A DNA stretch of 64,000 nt, taken from positions 1 through 64,000 of the IMG/VR virus record IMGVR_UViG_3300049149_000013; one strand, 5' to 3'. Made by a program: the position numbers and the translations under genes. Shown here piece by piece: positions 26,811 through 35,302 of this stretch. This stretch comes from a virus. Numbering within the stretch: position 1 is the stretch's first letter; each line of letters starts with the position of its first letter. Below the pieces are notes generated by a model. The model did no database searches. It had not been told where the DNA came from and saw only the letters and a program-made list of their open reading frames with translations.

Positions 26811-27202
26811 GGTAGATCTCGTGGCCCTGGTGCAATCGGGATATCGATATACTGACCATCCTGGGTCATAATCGCTCGACCGTCCTCCGTTACCAGTCTC
26901 TGAGCGAGGACATTAAAGATCGGGAAGCCCGCAGAACCAATAGGTGGAATACCGGTACCGTACATCCAGGTTAAACTATCGGTCAGCGGTACATCGGGAC
27001 GGTAGAACGGCAGATTAATCTGCTCGGTCTGTCTCGCCGGGAGACGGTAGGGGTCTAGGACATCCAAGTCCTTAACACAAACCATTAACCCTGGAGCGTT
27101 AGGATCGGGAAAGAGGTCCTCCAAGGACATCTTGATACTGCAACGGGCACACAACCCGATGCCGTAGGTGGACCGACCTCTCGGATTCAGCCAAATGGGC
27201 AC
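26807..27202 (-). CDS. Cys-containing structural protein of the tail-accessory region
   Basis: 131 residues. N-terminal LCARCSIKM and later MVCVKDLD give a C-x2-C...C pattern. A TEDGRAIMTQDGQYI segment with repeated strand-turn units sits near the C-terminus. Similar small proteins follow gp4-like genes in podovirus genomes; function unknown. It starts 3 bases after the gp4-like stop and overlaps the fibre start by 4. Confidence 0.5.
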   Translation of the reverse strand: MPIWLNPRGRSTYGIGLCARCSIKMSLEDLFPDPNAPGLMVCVKDLDVLDPYRLPARQTEQINLPFYRPDVPLTDSLTWMYGTGIPPIGSAGFPIFNVLAQRLVTEDGRAIMTQDGQYIDIPIAPGPRDLP

Positions 27203-27205
27203 GGA

Positions 27206-28279
27206 TTACCTCGTATAGTTCCAGATGCGCGGCTGTAACCACGTTGGTGCTCCGTCGGATTCAGACGCCCAGGCTCGCGCAAGCTGCTTATCAGCTTCCG
27301 GCCCAAGGAACGCCAGGACTTCCGGCTTAACTTCGGGAATCTCCATAGCCAGATTACGCGCCAGCTCAGTCGTTATCGCTAATAGCCAGCGTTGCGGAAC
27401 CTCAATGGAGACTGTCAGATCGGGACCTACATCCTGTATATATCGGCTAACGTAGAGAACAAACTGGTTAAATGTAAACTGTAACTGCGGTGCAGGCCAG
27501 ACCGTAACCTGCGGCTGCTGAAGTTGCTTGTCAAACCACATCTGAACCGGTCTGCCAGGGAAGAACTTATCCGGCAGGTTAGCGTAATCATCCATATTGA
27601 TTTTCGCTACCGGTATCTCACTCGGCGTAGTCTCAAAGACTAGTTCAACGATATCGAGCGTTGTCGTTAAGCCAGCCGAGATACGATAATAGAGAAAACC
27701 ACTCTCGGGCACTCCCTGGATATCCAGCCAGATCCACTGATTCTGCACTACTGCCTGATTATTTACCGTCGCTAGTACCGTCCAAGTAACACCATCGTTC
27801 GACGCCTGCCAGGTATAACTCCAAGTCTGCGAAACGTTCGGCAGAATACCATAGATCACCGCCTGAGCATTAGCAGGTAACTGAATCTGAATAAATCCGT
27901 TAGGAGCTACCAAGGTGCAGGCAGTAGTTAATGAACCATCGAAAGCGTAATCGGGTCTGCCGCTGGGCGAAGAAACGCTCCCAGTCGCTAACCGAGTAGA
28001 AGTCCGCAAATTGCAACTCAATACATCGATGACGTCCGTGTTCAGTGGTATATTCTGAACCGAGTCGTAGATCGGGTAGATCTGTTTCTGCTTGCACCAT
28101 AGAGGGATACCTTCGTTACCCAGGGTGGAAAGATGCAGGTACAATAGCTGTTTCGCAATCTCGATGTACTCTTGCGTAATCTGCTGCGGCGCGAGCTTAC
28201 ACCGACCAAAGGCACGGTCAATCATATCCCCTATCGTAAAGATAGTGGTTGAGATTGTGCCGCTGGTAGTAACAGGCAC
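27206..28279 (-). CDS. P22 gp4-like head-tail connector with inserted F5/8-type (discoidin-like) domain
   Basis: 357 residues. The start (TIGDMIDRAFGRCKLAPQQI) and the end (PQRWLLAITTELARNLAMEI) resemble gp4-type tail accessory factors. Between them, residues ~100-210 form a jelly-roll-like module: GRPDYAFDGSLTTACT, a WQASNDGVTWTVL strand pair and WIWLDIQG...YYRIS, the pattern of F5/8 type C carbohydrate-binding domains. The insertion may bind sugars on the virion surface. The module boundaries are estimates. Confidence 0.6.
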   Translation of the reverse strand: MPVTTSGTISTTIFTIGDMIDRAFGRCKLAPQQITQEYIEIAKQLLYLHLSTLGNEGIPLWCKQKQIYPIYDSVQNIPLNTDVIDVLSCNLRTSTRLATGSVSSPSGRPDYAFDGSLTTACTLVAPNGFIQIQLPANAQAVIYGILPNVSQTWSYTWQASNDGVTWTVLATVNNQAVVQNQWIWLDIQGVPESGFLYYRISAGLTTTLDIVELVFETTPSEIPVAKINMDDYANLPDKFFPGRPVQMWFDKQLQQPQVTVWPAPQLQFTFNQFVLYVSRYIQDVGPDLTVSIEVPQRWLLAITTELARNLAMEIPEVKPEVLAFLGPEADKQLARAWASESDGAPTWLQPRIWNYTR

Positions 28280-29251
28280 TTACTTGCCTCCGCGTTGGAT
28301 TAACTCCCGCATACCCTTATGACCCCTCGGAGCCTCACTCTCCAAGTGCTCACTCATCTCTCTAGAATGACCACCCTTATGGTAGAGCGCTCCACCAGCG
28401 GCCAGCCGGTTAATCGTTCCACCGGTCGCATAGTTCGGCGGAATTACCTTGGTATTATCGTGAATATGCCCGCCCTTAGCCTTATGCAGACCTTTCAGGG
28501 TTTTAGCCAGAGCCGCCCGCCGTCGCGTGGTAGGGTTAGACGAATGAGCCGCCTTCGCCAGCTTGGCAGCCGGAATCTTCTTACCCTGAGGAACTCCCAG
28601 AGTACGGTGCAAGGCTCCAGGATGCTTGATTGCTCCCTGAATCCATTTGCCGCCTTTCGCCAGCTTATTACGGGTCTCACCGGTCTCGCCACAGGAACCA
28701 CCCTTCGCCAGCCTATCCCGGGTCCTTCCCGGCTGGCCACGAGTACCGAAGCCGCCCGCAACCCGATGAGCGGTAAAGCGGTGAGAGTCCTGCACCTTGC
28801 CAGCCTTACCAGCCAGGTTCTTCGGGTAGCTCTGATGCTCCGATTTAACGACCTTACCACCCTGGTAGTAATGCTTATGAACGTGGAAATGCCTTGCCCT
28901 GCCACCACCACCGTAGCCGGGGTTTAGCGGTGCTCTACCACCATGCTCGGTCTCGTTTACGGTCGAGGGTACTTCTCGGTGAACTGCGGCATGCCCCACA
29001 TGGTGTTGTCCATCGTTAGCATTACCATGAACGGTAAGATCGGTGATGCGGTCAGGACCAGGGCCACGACCCTTAACCGGACTTGCATGACCGAAATCAC
29101 GCTCGACGGATCCACCACCAGCCAACTTATTAACCAAGCCACCCGTAGCAAGCCGATGGCCGGGGTTTGACTTGCCAAAGGTACTAAACTGGGATGCCGG
29201 AACGTTATGATGTCCGGTAACCATCCGAGTAGTATTCTTAAAGCCTTTCAT
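28280..29251 (-). CDS. Basic Gly/His/Lys-rich virion protein with repeated GG tags
   Basis: 323 residues from ATG 29251, preceded by AGGGGAT; the longer upstream frame lacks a better RBS. It contains many tags of the form A-x-GG (ATGGLV, AGGGSV, YQGGKV, AKGGS, AKGGKW, ATGGTI, AAGGAL). It also has a motif recurrent in phage virion proteins: KWIQGAIKHPGALHRTLG with KAAHSSNPTTRRRAALAKTL. Very basic overall, so it may contact packaged DNA. Function not established. Confidence 0.55.
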   Translation of the reverse strand: MKGFKNTTRMVTGHHNVPASQFSTFGKSNPGHRLATGGLVNKLAGGGSVERDFGHASPVKGRGPGPDRITDLTVHGNANDGQHHVGHAAVHREVPSTVNETEHGGRAPLNPGYGGGGRARHFHVHKHYYQGGKVVKSEHQSYPKNLAGKAGKVQDSHRFTAHRVAGGFGTRGQPGRTRDRLAKGGSCGETGETRNKLAKGGKWIQGAIKHPGALHRTLGVPQGKKIPAAKLAKAAHSSNPTTRRRAALAKTLKGLHKAKGGHIHDNTKVIPPNYATGGTINRLAAGGALYHKGGHSREMSEHLESEAPRGHKGMRELIQRGGK

Positions 29252-29538
29252 ACTATCCCCTGCTGTGAAACGACCATAACATCCGCCGAGACAGCTCCGG
29301 ACATACGCACGGCGCGAACACCCGAAGGAATAAAGTACAGTCCGGTTGTGGCATCCTTGGTCGGAGCAGCATGCCACGTCGGGGTGATAGTTGAGTCGAA
29401 GACGTTATCCGCTGTAACCTGAGGAACGCCTGCACCAGCGGTCTGATAATCGACCACAGTCTGCTGACCCTCCGCATAAACATCAAGGGGCACGGCAGCT
29501 GACGTTCCCGTAACCCCAGTCACTCTTATCGGTCGCAT
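29248..29538 (-). CDS. Small structural protein, capsid-accessory candidate
   Basis: 96 residues, ATG preceded by GAGGAGGG. The sequence is beta-rich (VPLDVYAEGQQTVVDYQ, YFIPSGVRAVRMSG) without Cys. Its position between capsid-module genes and a basic virion protein suggests a decoration or neck protein. Its stop overlaps the next start by 4 bases. No family recognised. Confidence 0.5.
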   Translation of the reverse strand: MRPIRVTGVTGTSAAVPLDVYAEGQQTVVDYQTAGAGVPQVTADNVFDSTITPTWHAAPTKDATTGLYFIPSGVRAVRMSGAVSADVMVVSQQGIV

Positions 29539-29584
29539 AATACCCTCCTCAGTGCCAGGGCATCCCTGCCCTGTTCACCGGTCG

Positions 29585-30376
29585 CTAGAACGTCGGGGTT
29601 ACCAGGACGTTACTCCTCTCCTTAATAACTGAGAACAGATCTACCTGCATTGTGCGAGCAACGCCGGTAGAGGCTGTGATGCCAACAGAAGGATTTATTG
29701 CCGTAGCGCTCGGCCAGCCAGTCGGCAGTGGAAACGCCGAAGAGCCACCGAAAGAACCACGAACCGGAGCTACGACACCGGCACCGGAGAGTTCCCAAAC
29801 GATACGCCCGGAAGGCGCGGCCTGATAGATCGCTCCATCCCAGTAGAACTTAAAGGTTACGAAATTCGTCAAGCCAGGGTTCAACGTAGCGACTGCTGAC
29901 TGAGTAATTTTCGCGCCACCACCCGCTACCGCGATGATATTAATCGCAGACGTTCCCAGCGTCTGCATATAGATACCATCCGTAATATTCGCAGGGGTAA
30001 AGAGGGCTGCGTTAGTATTAAACATGCCAGCGAGAATATTCGCAAGAGCACTATCAACACTAAGAATCCAAGCCCCAAAGCAACGAAAGCCATTAGCCAT
30101 CACATAGTCAGCGCGAGTGTTCTGCATCTGAAAGCCTGCATTCGCATTCGCACTGCTAATCGCTTGAATTATTCCACCATCCCCGGCGATTGCCGTAAAT
30201 GTCGTCCCGGCAACACCTAGGGTAGTAACGGTATAATTCGCTGTGTTGAACTCGTCAAAATCATTATTATATTCGTGAACCTTTGTCCGGTCCTCTACGG
30301 GCTGGTCGGAGAAAGTCTCCGTATCCCTGGTGTTATTAGCACCAAACTGGTTACGGGTAATACTCAGATCGTACAT
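29585..30376 (-). CDS. Hypothetical capsid-associated protein
   Basis: 263 residues with beta-sandwich character (FVTFKFYWDGAIYQAAPSGRIVWEL) and a Gly/Ala-rich C-terminal half. It lies directly downstream of the major capsid gene, where decoration proteins are common. The start ATYDLSI-type leader (MYDLSITRNQFG) follows an AGGAGAATT RBS. No catalytic motif; decoration is inferred from position. Confidence 0.5.
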   Translation of the reverse strand: MYDLSITRNQFGANNTRDTETFSDQPVEDRTKVHEYNNDFDEFNTANYTVTTLGVAGTTFTAIAGDGGIIQAISSANANAGFQMQNTRADYVMANGFRCFGAWILSVDSALANILAGMFNTNAALFTPANITDGIYMQTLGTSAINIIAVAGGGAKITQSAVATLNPGLTNFVTFKFYWDGAIYQAAPSGRIVWELSGAGVVAPVRGSFGGSSAFPLPTGWPSATAINPSVGITASTGVARTMQVDLFSVIKERSNVLVTPTF

Positions 30377-30470
30377 CTAAATTCTCCTATTCAGGAGGGG
30401 CAGCAAAGCCTGGGGCCATAGTGAAAACCGCACGTAAACACCTGACGGTTAGACCTTGCCGCCCCAAACC

Positions 30471-31391
30471 TTATAGCCCTGCGGTCCCGTACATTGCCCG
30501 CCAGTCGGTCCAGGAGGGTATGTAACGCTCCGTGCTCTTGTACCGCATGGAGTCCGTCTCGAAGTCGCCTTCCATCGACTTTTCCAGCGAGCGGCGCATG
30601 GCAAGCTTGAGACCCTGCTTCACGTCGGTCTGCACCCACCAGGCGGTAGTGCTCGTGATACGGGTAACATTCGCCTGCCCCTTCGACAGCAACCCGAGTG
30701 ACTTGATCGGGTTGATATCGTTATTCGCCGTTCCTGCACGCAGCACGGACTTCAGGAGAACCTCAGCCTGCATCACGTTGCTCGGACCGGTTACGATCTG
30801 CAACGGGTTCAGGCGAACTCGCTTGCCGTTATTGTCAACGGCATTACGAATCTGAATAAGCATCTGCTCCAGAGAAGTCTGCGAGAGCGCAGCCGCCGTA
30901 GTCAGCACATTCGAGAAAGTGCCAGCTGGCGGAGCCAAGGGATGCGCCACGTTATTAAGGGTAACGCCATCACCTCCGTTGAAACCTACCGTAAAGGCAG
31001 TATTCAACACGTTAGCGCAAAGCGTTTCCTTCGTCTCGATCATCGACTGACCGAGATGTTCAGCGTAGATTTGACCAATTTTAATATGGTCGCCGTCCTC
31101 GACTAGGACCTTCGTGAGTGCAAAGGCGAGACCGAACACGGCATAGACGTAACGCTGAATAAACAGCACGCCTCCTGATTGGTACGTAACCGGCGTACCA
31201 TCCGGCAGCGCAGGTGCCGCGCCCATACCGAAGAGGACTGGCTCTTCGTGATAGTTGCGGGGTGTGCCCTTGAACTCGCGGAAGACCATCTTCCACTCGT
31301 CCGAGCGCTGATCATAGATGCCATCGAACGTTTCATTAAGAATCGGTTCGACGATAGAGCGGAAATCGGTACTCCGCATCGGGACAGCCAT
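30471..31391 (-). CDS. Major capsid protein (HK97-fold)
   Basis: 306 residues. Matches the Mu-type/phage major-head family by pattern: an N-terminal helix region (FRSIVEPILNETFDG), the AHPLAPPAGTFSNVL loop, EQMLIQIRNAVDNNGKRV, LNPLQIVTGPSNVMQAE and the NDINPIKSLG segment. It lies downstream of the scaffold and a putative decoration gene in a typical head order. The 93-bp gap after it (30377-30470) holds no gene that I can support. Confidence 0.8.
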   Translation of the reverse strand: MAVPMRSTDFRSIVEPILNETFDGIYDQRSDEWKMVFREFKGTPRNYHEEPVLFGMGAAPALPDGTPVTYQSGGVLFIQRYVYAVFGLAFALTKVLVEDGDHIKIGQIYAEHLGQSMIETKETLCANVLNTAFTVGFNGGDGVTLNNVAHPLAPPAGTFSNVLTTAAALSQTSLEQMLIQIRNAVDNNGKRVRLNPLQIVTGPSNVMQAEVLLKSVLRAGTANNDINPIKSLGLLSKGQANVTRITSTTAWWVQTDVKQGLKLAMRRSLEKSMEGDFETDSMRYKSTERYIPSWTDWRAMYGTAGL

Positions 31392-31418
31392 TGAGCTTCC
31401 TCCTTAAGGTGAGCCTGA

Positions 31419-32060
31419 TTAGTAGGCGACTTGACTCGCTACGTCCTGATGCATTGAGATCTGCACCTGAACAATAGTAAACGCATCGCCTGGCAGGTTA
31501 TCGATCCTCTGAGAGAAGCCCACGATACGAAGCTGGTTAGTGCTCGTTTGAGTAAGCGAGCCGCCAGTCGTCACATCGAGAGAGACCGTGGAGAAACCAG
31601 TGGTCGTATTCCCGTTACCCGTAAGGTTGGTTGAGATCGATGCCTGTCCACCAAGCGCAGTTGCAGCAACCGAGCCGCTTGCCTGGATTTCATAGATAAT
31701 CCAAGCGTCACGAGTCGCCCAGCCGACGATTGTCGTAGCAACGGTACTTGCAGGCCAGAAATTACTGACCGTGCGGCGACCAGTCGCCGTAAGGGTAAAC
31801 TCGCAACCCTGGAAAGCACCCAGGATGCGGTTAACTGCCGCGCCTGCGCCAGCCGCTCCGAGAGCGGTAGCCAGGAGCAAATTGCCCGAAGGAGTACCTG
31901 TATCTATCTGAACCGGGCTGTTCATAAAGATATTGAAGGCTGCGCCGCTGGCAATCGTAATGCCGCCGAACGGTTGTGGGCCTCCACTTACTGAGGGACG
32001 TACGGTTCCAGACGGATGAAGGCACGGCTGGAGACCGAAGGGTGCAGCAGTTGCGGACAT
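31419..32060 (-). CDS. Putative capsid decoration protein
   Basis: 213 residues from ATG 32060, chosen because TTGGAG lies 7 bases upstream; a TTG 12 bases earlier is less likely. Pro/Gly-rich start (FGLQPCLHPSGTVRPS), then a beta-rich Ala/Thr/Ser body. It sits just upstream of the major capsid gene in the operon. This is a usual place for a capsid-stabilising protein, but the family is unassigned. Confidence 0.55.
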   Translation of the reverse strand: MSATAAPFGLQPCLHPSGTVRPSVSGGPQPFGGITIASGAAFNIFMNSPVQIDTGTPSGNLLLATALGAAGAGAAVNRILGAFQGCEFTLTATGRRTVSNFWPASTVATTIVGWATRDAWIIYEIQASGSVAATALGGQASISTNLTGNGNTTTGFSTVSLDVTTGGSLTQTSTNQLRIVGFSQRIDNLPGDAFTIVQVQISMHQDVASQVAY

Positions 32061-32098
32061 TGAATACTCCAAAAGAGAGCTTCATTGCCGCGATCTCC

Positions 32099-32671
32099 CT
32101 AACCCACCTCTTGTTCGATGAAGCTGGGAAGCTCGCGGGCCTGTCCCAGTTCCTGCGTGCCCTGCTCGATGAGCGGACCTTTCATACGACCACCACGACG
32201 TGCTGACTGAGCAGCCTCTTCTGCGGCCCTCTGTGCAGCAGCATATATCGCTTCCTCTTCAGCGAGGGGCTGACGATAATGTACTTCCTGCATAAAGGCT
32301 TCGTAGAGATGAAGTGGTAGCTTTGCGGCTATCATCTCATTTACGCTGATTACGCCCGGAAACTCTGCACTCTTAGAAGCCATCGCCTCAAAGCCGGGGA
32401 TTTCATGAGCTTGGATCAGCTCGTAACCCAGGCGGAGACGCCCATGGATCGGATCGCGTGAATTCTGAGTCGTTAACCAACATACGTGGTAGCCCTCGAT
32501 CCTTGGAAGATCAGGCAACGCAGACTGGAAGAATGTTCGACGCAGCATGTCAACGCGCTCAGCATCCGTATACTCCCGTCTCTGGGTAATCGGGCGGTCA
32601 TTCGACTCGCGTCCCCCACGGGATTCCGAAAGCTTTCGTACACGCTTGATAGGTTTTCTTAGTTCAGACAT
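32099..32671 (-). CDS. Conserved phage protein between scaffold and capsid genes
   Basis: 190 residues. Basic N-terminus, central GYHVCWLTTQNSRDP and LRLGYELI motifs, then a long Ala/Glu helix (AEEEAIYAAAQRAAEE) and a RRGGRMKGP tag. I recognise the central motif from other podovirus head modules, where it is uncharacterised. Possible roles: scaffold partner or capsid assembly factor. Confidence 0.5.
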   Translation of the reverse strand: MSELRKPIKRVRKLSESRGGRESNDRPITQRREYTDAERVDMLRRTFFQSALPDLPRIEGYHVCWLTTQNSRDPIHGRLRLGYELIQAHEIPGFEAMASKSAEFPGVISVNEMIAAKLPLHLYEAFMQEVHYRQPLAEEEAIYAAAQRAAEEAAQSARRGGRMKGPLIEQGTQELGQARELPSFIEQEVG

Positions 32672-32697
32672 TCTCAGCTACTCCTTTCGAGTGCTCT

Positions 32698-33669
32698 CTA
32701 GTGACGACGGTTCTCTCGGTCGTACTTCTGATATTGCTTCAGAAACTTATCCCGAAGAACAGGGTCATCCCAGACTCCGGCTTTAATCAACGCCTCCTTA
32801 CGGTCGGCATCAATATAGACTTCATTCTTGCGCAGCGGTCTCTCACGACCACCGACTCTTACCTGAGGACCCCGGGATCGGCGCTCTTCACGTTCGCCTT
32901 CATCCCCTTCCTCTTCACGAGTATTCCGCTGCCCGTTACCAAACCGATGAGGCATATACTTTCTTAGCCTCTCATCCAGTTCGTCCCAGTAATCTTCATT
33001 ACGGGCATCGAAATTACCTTCATTCCAAAGCTGATCTTCTACCGCTTTTGCTACCCGTGAATCCGCATTACGCAGATTCGTATCATACCAAGAATGGCGT
33101 TCTGCCCACTCGCGCGCTCTCGCCTGGATCGCAGGATCAACCGAAGGCATAGTGCGTACTGTCTGAGCAGCTAGCGTCCTCTGGTTCTTCACGTTTTGCA
33201 GGGTGTAGAGTCCTGCCCGAAGGTCGTTAGCTATCCGGTCGGCTTCAGCTGCCGACTTCCCATCGGATTTATCGATAGCCATCGCCTTGATTCGCTCGGC
33301 CTCCCGAATCTGGGAGTCAAGTTCCGCAATCTTATTATCTATCAGTACCATTTCTCCGTTAGCTACCCGAGAGTCCAGCTCCGACTGGCGGCGCTCTAAC
33401 TGCTCGTTTCGCTGGCGAAGGAAGTTCAACTCCAACCGGTCACGGTTCCGGTTTTCCTTCTTACGTGCTTTTTCAGCCCGCCGTCGGCGACGGATGACCT
33501 CTCGTTCATCCTCCTCGCCTTCCTCGGCTTGGCCTAATCGTTCCTCTTCCTCTTGATCCTCCGGTTCACCGCCTTCGGCTAGATCCTCGGCGCGTTCCTC
33601 GGACTCTTCACGCACATCTTCGTCAGCACCAGGGCCGACTGGGATGATTTCATCTTTCTCTGCGGCCAT
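32698..33669 (-). CDS. Scaffolding protein
   Basis: 323 residues, extremely charged and mostly helical. The acidic N-terminus (~1-65) is followed by a basic RRRRRAEKARKKENRNRDR run and a coiled coil (~75-140, LERRQSELDSRVANGEMV). The C-terminal helix is basic (DKFLKQYQKYDRENRR), the type that binds capsid protein in P22-like scaffolds. The position between portal and capsid genes supports the call. Confidence 0.72.
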   Translation of the reverse strand: MAAEKDEIIPVGPGADEDVREESEERAEDLAEGGEPEDQEEEERLGQAEEGEEDEREVIRRRRRAEKARKKENRNRDRLELNFLRQRNEQLERRQSELDSRVANGEMVLIDNKIAELDSQIREAERIKAMAIDKSDGKSAAEADRIANDLRAGLYTLQNVKNQRTLAAQTVRTMPSVDPAIQARAREWAERHSWYDTNLRNADSRVAKAVEDQLWNEGNFDARNEDYWDELDERLRKYMPHRFGNGQRNTREEEGDEGEREERRSRGPQVRVGGRERPLRKNEVYIDADRKEALIKAGVWDDPVLRDKFLKQYQKYDRENRRH

Positions 33670-33688
33670 TGCAACCTCTTATCAGGGG

Positions 33689-34204
33689 TTAGATATAGGC
33701 AACCATTTCAAGTGCCTTATCTTCAGGCACCTTACCCTTTAGTTCCATATCGTTGAAGAGAACGAACAGAGCTTTCCCATCGTCATGATCGGCATCGACC
33801 CACCATCTGTCTCCACCGTACTTGGGCACGCGCACGTAATCGCCAACCTGGCACCACTGACCCTCCGGCCATGGCTTCAAAGTTTCGCGATTACAAAAGC
33901 AGACCGGACCAAAGGCGATAACTTTCGCCACTTGCATGTTCCATTGGTCTGTTTCGCGTGATTCCTCAACCAGCGCGATGCCACCCGCTGAGTGCGTCGG
34001 GGGCGTCTTAAGCTGAACGAGTACGTCGGAGCCGAAGGGTACGAGACCAGGATCAGCTTTTGGGAAAGCCTGTTCCAAGGAATCGTACTTGTACGCAGCT
34101 TTCCTGAAAATTCCCTCGGTCTTACCTCCTACTGTGGCAAGACGGTCGCGGCTAACGCCTCGGTCGCGAGGTGGTTCCAGTTTGTGCGGCAAGCTTCGAT
34201 CCAT
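33689..34204 (-). CDS. GroES-like co-chaperonin
   Basis: 171 residues from ATG 34204, with GAGGAG 7 bases upstream (a TTG 6 bases earlier is less likely). Residues ~51-165 follow the GroES fold: GLVPFGSDVLVQLK, a mobile-loop-like THSAGGIAL (70-78), AKVIAFGP, VGDYVRVPKYGG, ALFVLFNDMELKG. The ~50-residue N-terminal extension is basic and unlike host GroES. The role would be to cap host GroEL for folding capsid or other large phage proteins, as T4 gp31 does. Its place in the head operon fits. Confidence 0.72.
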   Translation of the reverse strand: MDRSLPHKLEPPRDRGVSRDRLATVGGKTEGIFRKAAYKYDSLEQAFPKADPGLVPFGSDVLVQLKTPPTHSAGGIALVEESRETDQWNMQVAKVIAFGPVCFCNRETLKPWPEGQWCQVGDYVRVPKYGGDRWWVDADHDDGKALFVLFNDMELKGKVPEDKALEMVAYI

Positions 34205-34394
34205 TCTCAAACTCCTCTTGTGCGGTTATCTCATCATTTAACAAGCGTTCGGCCATTTCTAAGCCTTGAACTACGCCGCAGGCTAATCCATAACCGTACG
34301 CTGATTGGCTCCTCTTATGCGGACTCAGTGCTTCAAGTGCATATTGCACTCTCAGCTCTTTCAGCTGGGACAGGAACCTATCTGGGGTGGGCAT
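34152..34394 (-). CDS. Hypothetical protein
   Basis: 80 residues, helical (RFLSQLKELRVQYALEAL, GLACGVVQGLEMAERLL). It overlaps the GroES-like gene start by 53 bases. Similar short helical proteins occur in phage head operons, but no function is known to me. Confidence 0.5.
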   Translation of the reverse strand: MPTPDRFLSQLKELRVQYALEALSPHKRSQSAYGYGLACGVVQGLEMAERLLNDEITAQEEFENGSKLAAQTGTTSRPRR

Positions 34395-34445
34395 AGTACG
34401 CTACTCCGGGGGGCTGCGCAAATTTCTGTCTAGCCTACGTTACAG

Positions 34446-34790
34446 CTAGAAGTTCCTTTTCCGCCCATGGGTAGGGTGTCCGCCGTGCCCGCCGTCGTGC
34501 TCCGAGGGGTGGTGATGGTGCATATGCTTATGCCCCCCGTGATGATGCTCTGGATGATGCACTGGCGTATGATGATGCCCATGCTCTCCGTGATGCTGCG
34601 ATCCCTCCTTCTCCGGATCAGTCGTATGACTATGGTCGTCGTAGTGTGCACCATGCCCCGGATGAATATGACCACCCTCATATTCCCGGTTACGGGTCGC
34701 AGACTTACCTATGGTCTCGCTAAACTCCTCATATGGACTCCTACCTTGGGCCATATTCTGGTGTTTAGTCATAATTGGCTCACCACTCAT
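34446..34790 (-). CDS. Histidine-rich protein
   Basis: 114 residues, 28 of them His, concentrated from residue ~42 on (HHGEHGHHHTPVHHPEHHH). The N-terminus carries MAQGRSPYEEF. Such sequences bind Zn, Ni or Cu in other proteins; here binding is inferred from composition only. It lies between the Acb2/Tad1-like and GroES-like genes. Low complexity makes recent expansion of CAT/CAC codons likely. Confidence 0.5.
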   Translation of the reverse strand: MSGEPIMTKHQNMAQGRSPYEEFSETIGKSATRNREYEGGHIHPGHGAHYDDHSHTTDPEKEGSQHHGEHGHHHTPVHHPEHHHGGHKHMHHHHPSEHDGGHGGHPTHGRKRNF

Positions 34791-34800
34791 AACTCACCTC

Positions 34801-35025
34801 CTATCGTGTAATATGCTTAACTGCCCACATAACCGCCTCTTCCATCTTCGTAATAGCAAGGGAGAGTTCCCGTGACCTCCCTACGTCATTACAGAAGTTA
34901 ACGAAGTCAACTCCAATATCCTTTATCCCCTTCATCTGAAGCTTTTCCTCATCGGAAAGGATACGGTATTCATGCCTCATTACGTTATTCGCAGTACGGT
35001 CATCCGAAGTTGCATCAATTGCCAC
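34801..35025 (-). CDS. Acb2/Tad1 hairpin-type protein, putative cyclic-nucleotide sponge (anti-defence)
   Basis: 74 residues from a GTG at 35025 with GGAGG 6 bases upstream; the frame is open to 35091 but that start lacks an RBS. The body is a helical hairpin: YRILSDEEKLQMKGIKDIG, a short acidic loop, then SRELSLA (51-57) and EEAVMWAVKHIT (62-73). I recognise this as the Acb2/Tad1 hairpin family. Characterised members sequester cyclic nucleotides and block CBASS or Thoeris signalling. Activity of this member is inferred. It is in the late operon between portal and scaffold genes. Confidence 0.68.
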   Translation of the reverse strand: MAIDATSDDRTANNVMRHEYRILSDEEKLQMKGIKDIGVDFVNFCNDVGRSRELSLAITKMEEAVMWAVKHITR

Positions 35026-35302
35026 TTGTATCCTCCGGTTGAGTCTCTTTAGGTTCAGGCGGGGTCTTACCGAATAGATGGTCATGCACATCGGCCAGGA
35101 CTGCCATGAACTCCTTACCGTGACGCTTCTCGATCAACCGAATACGCTCGCCTAGGTCCTCGTTTTCGGGAACACTCTCAACGGGAGCCGATTCAGTAGG
35201 TGGAGAAGCTTCGCCCGAAGTCTCTGACGATGTCTCCTCAACTGGTGCTTCCTCCTGGCCTTCTTCACGATGCTGTCCATGACGATGCGGATGCTTAGCC
35301 AT
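35015..35302 (-). CDS. Acidic hypothetical protein
   Basis: 95 residues. A His/Arg start (HPHRHGQHRE) and a long Glu/Ser/Thr/Pro-rich disordered part precede one helix pair (GERIRLIEKRHGKEFMAVLADVH is one continuous segment, ~51-73). The start overlaps the portal stop by a base, and the end overlaps the Acb2-like start by 11 bases. Position after the portal suggests a head-assembly accessory; unassigned. Confidence 0.5.
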   Translation of the reverse strand: MAKHPHRHGQHREEGQEEAPVEETSSETSGEASPPTESAPVESVPENEDLGERIRLIEKRHGKEFMAVLADVHDHLFGKTPPEPKETQPEDTSGN

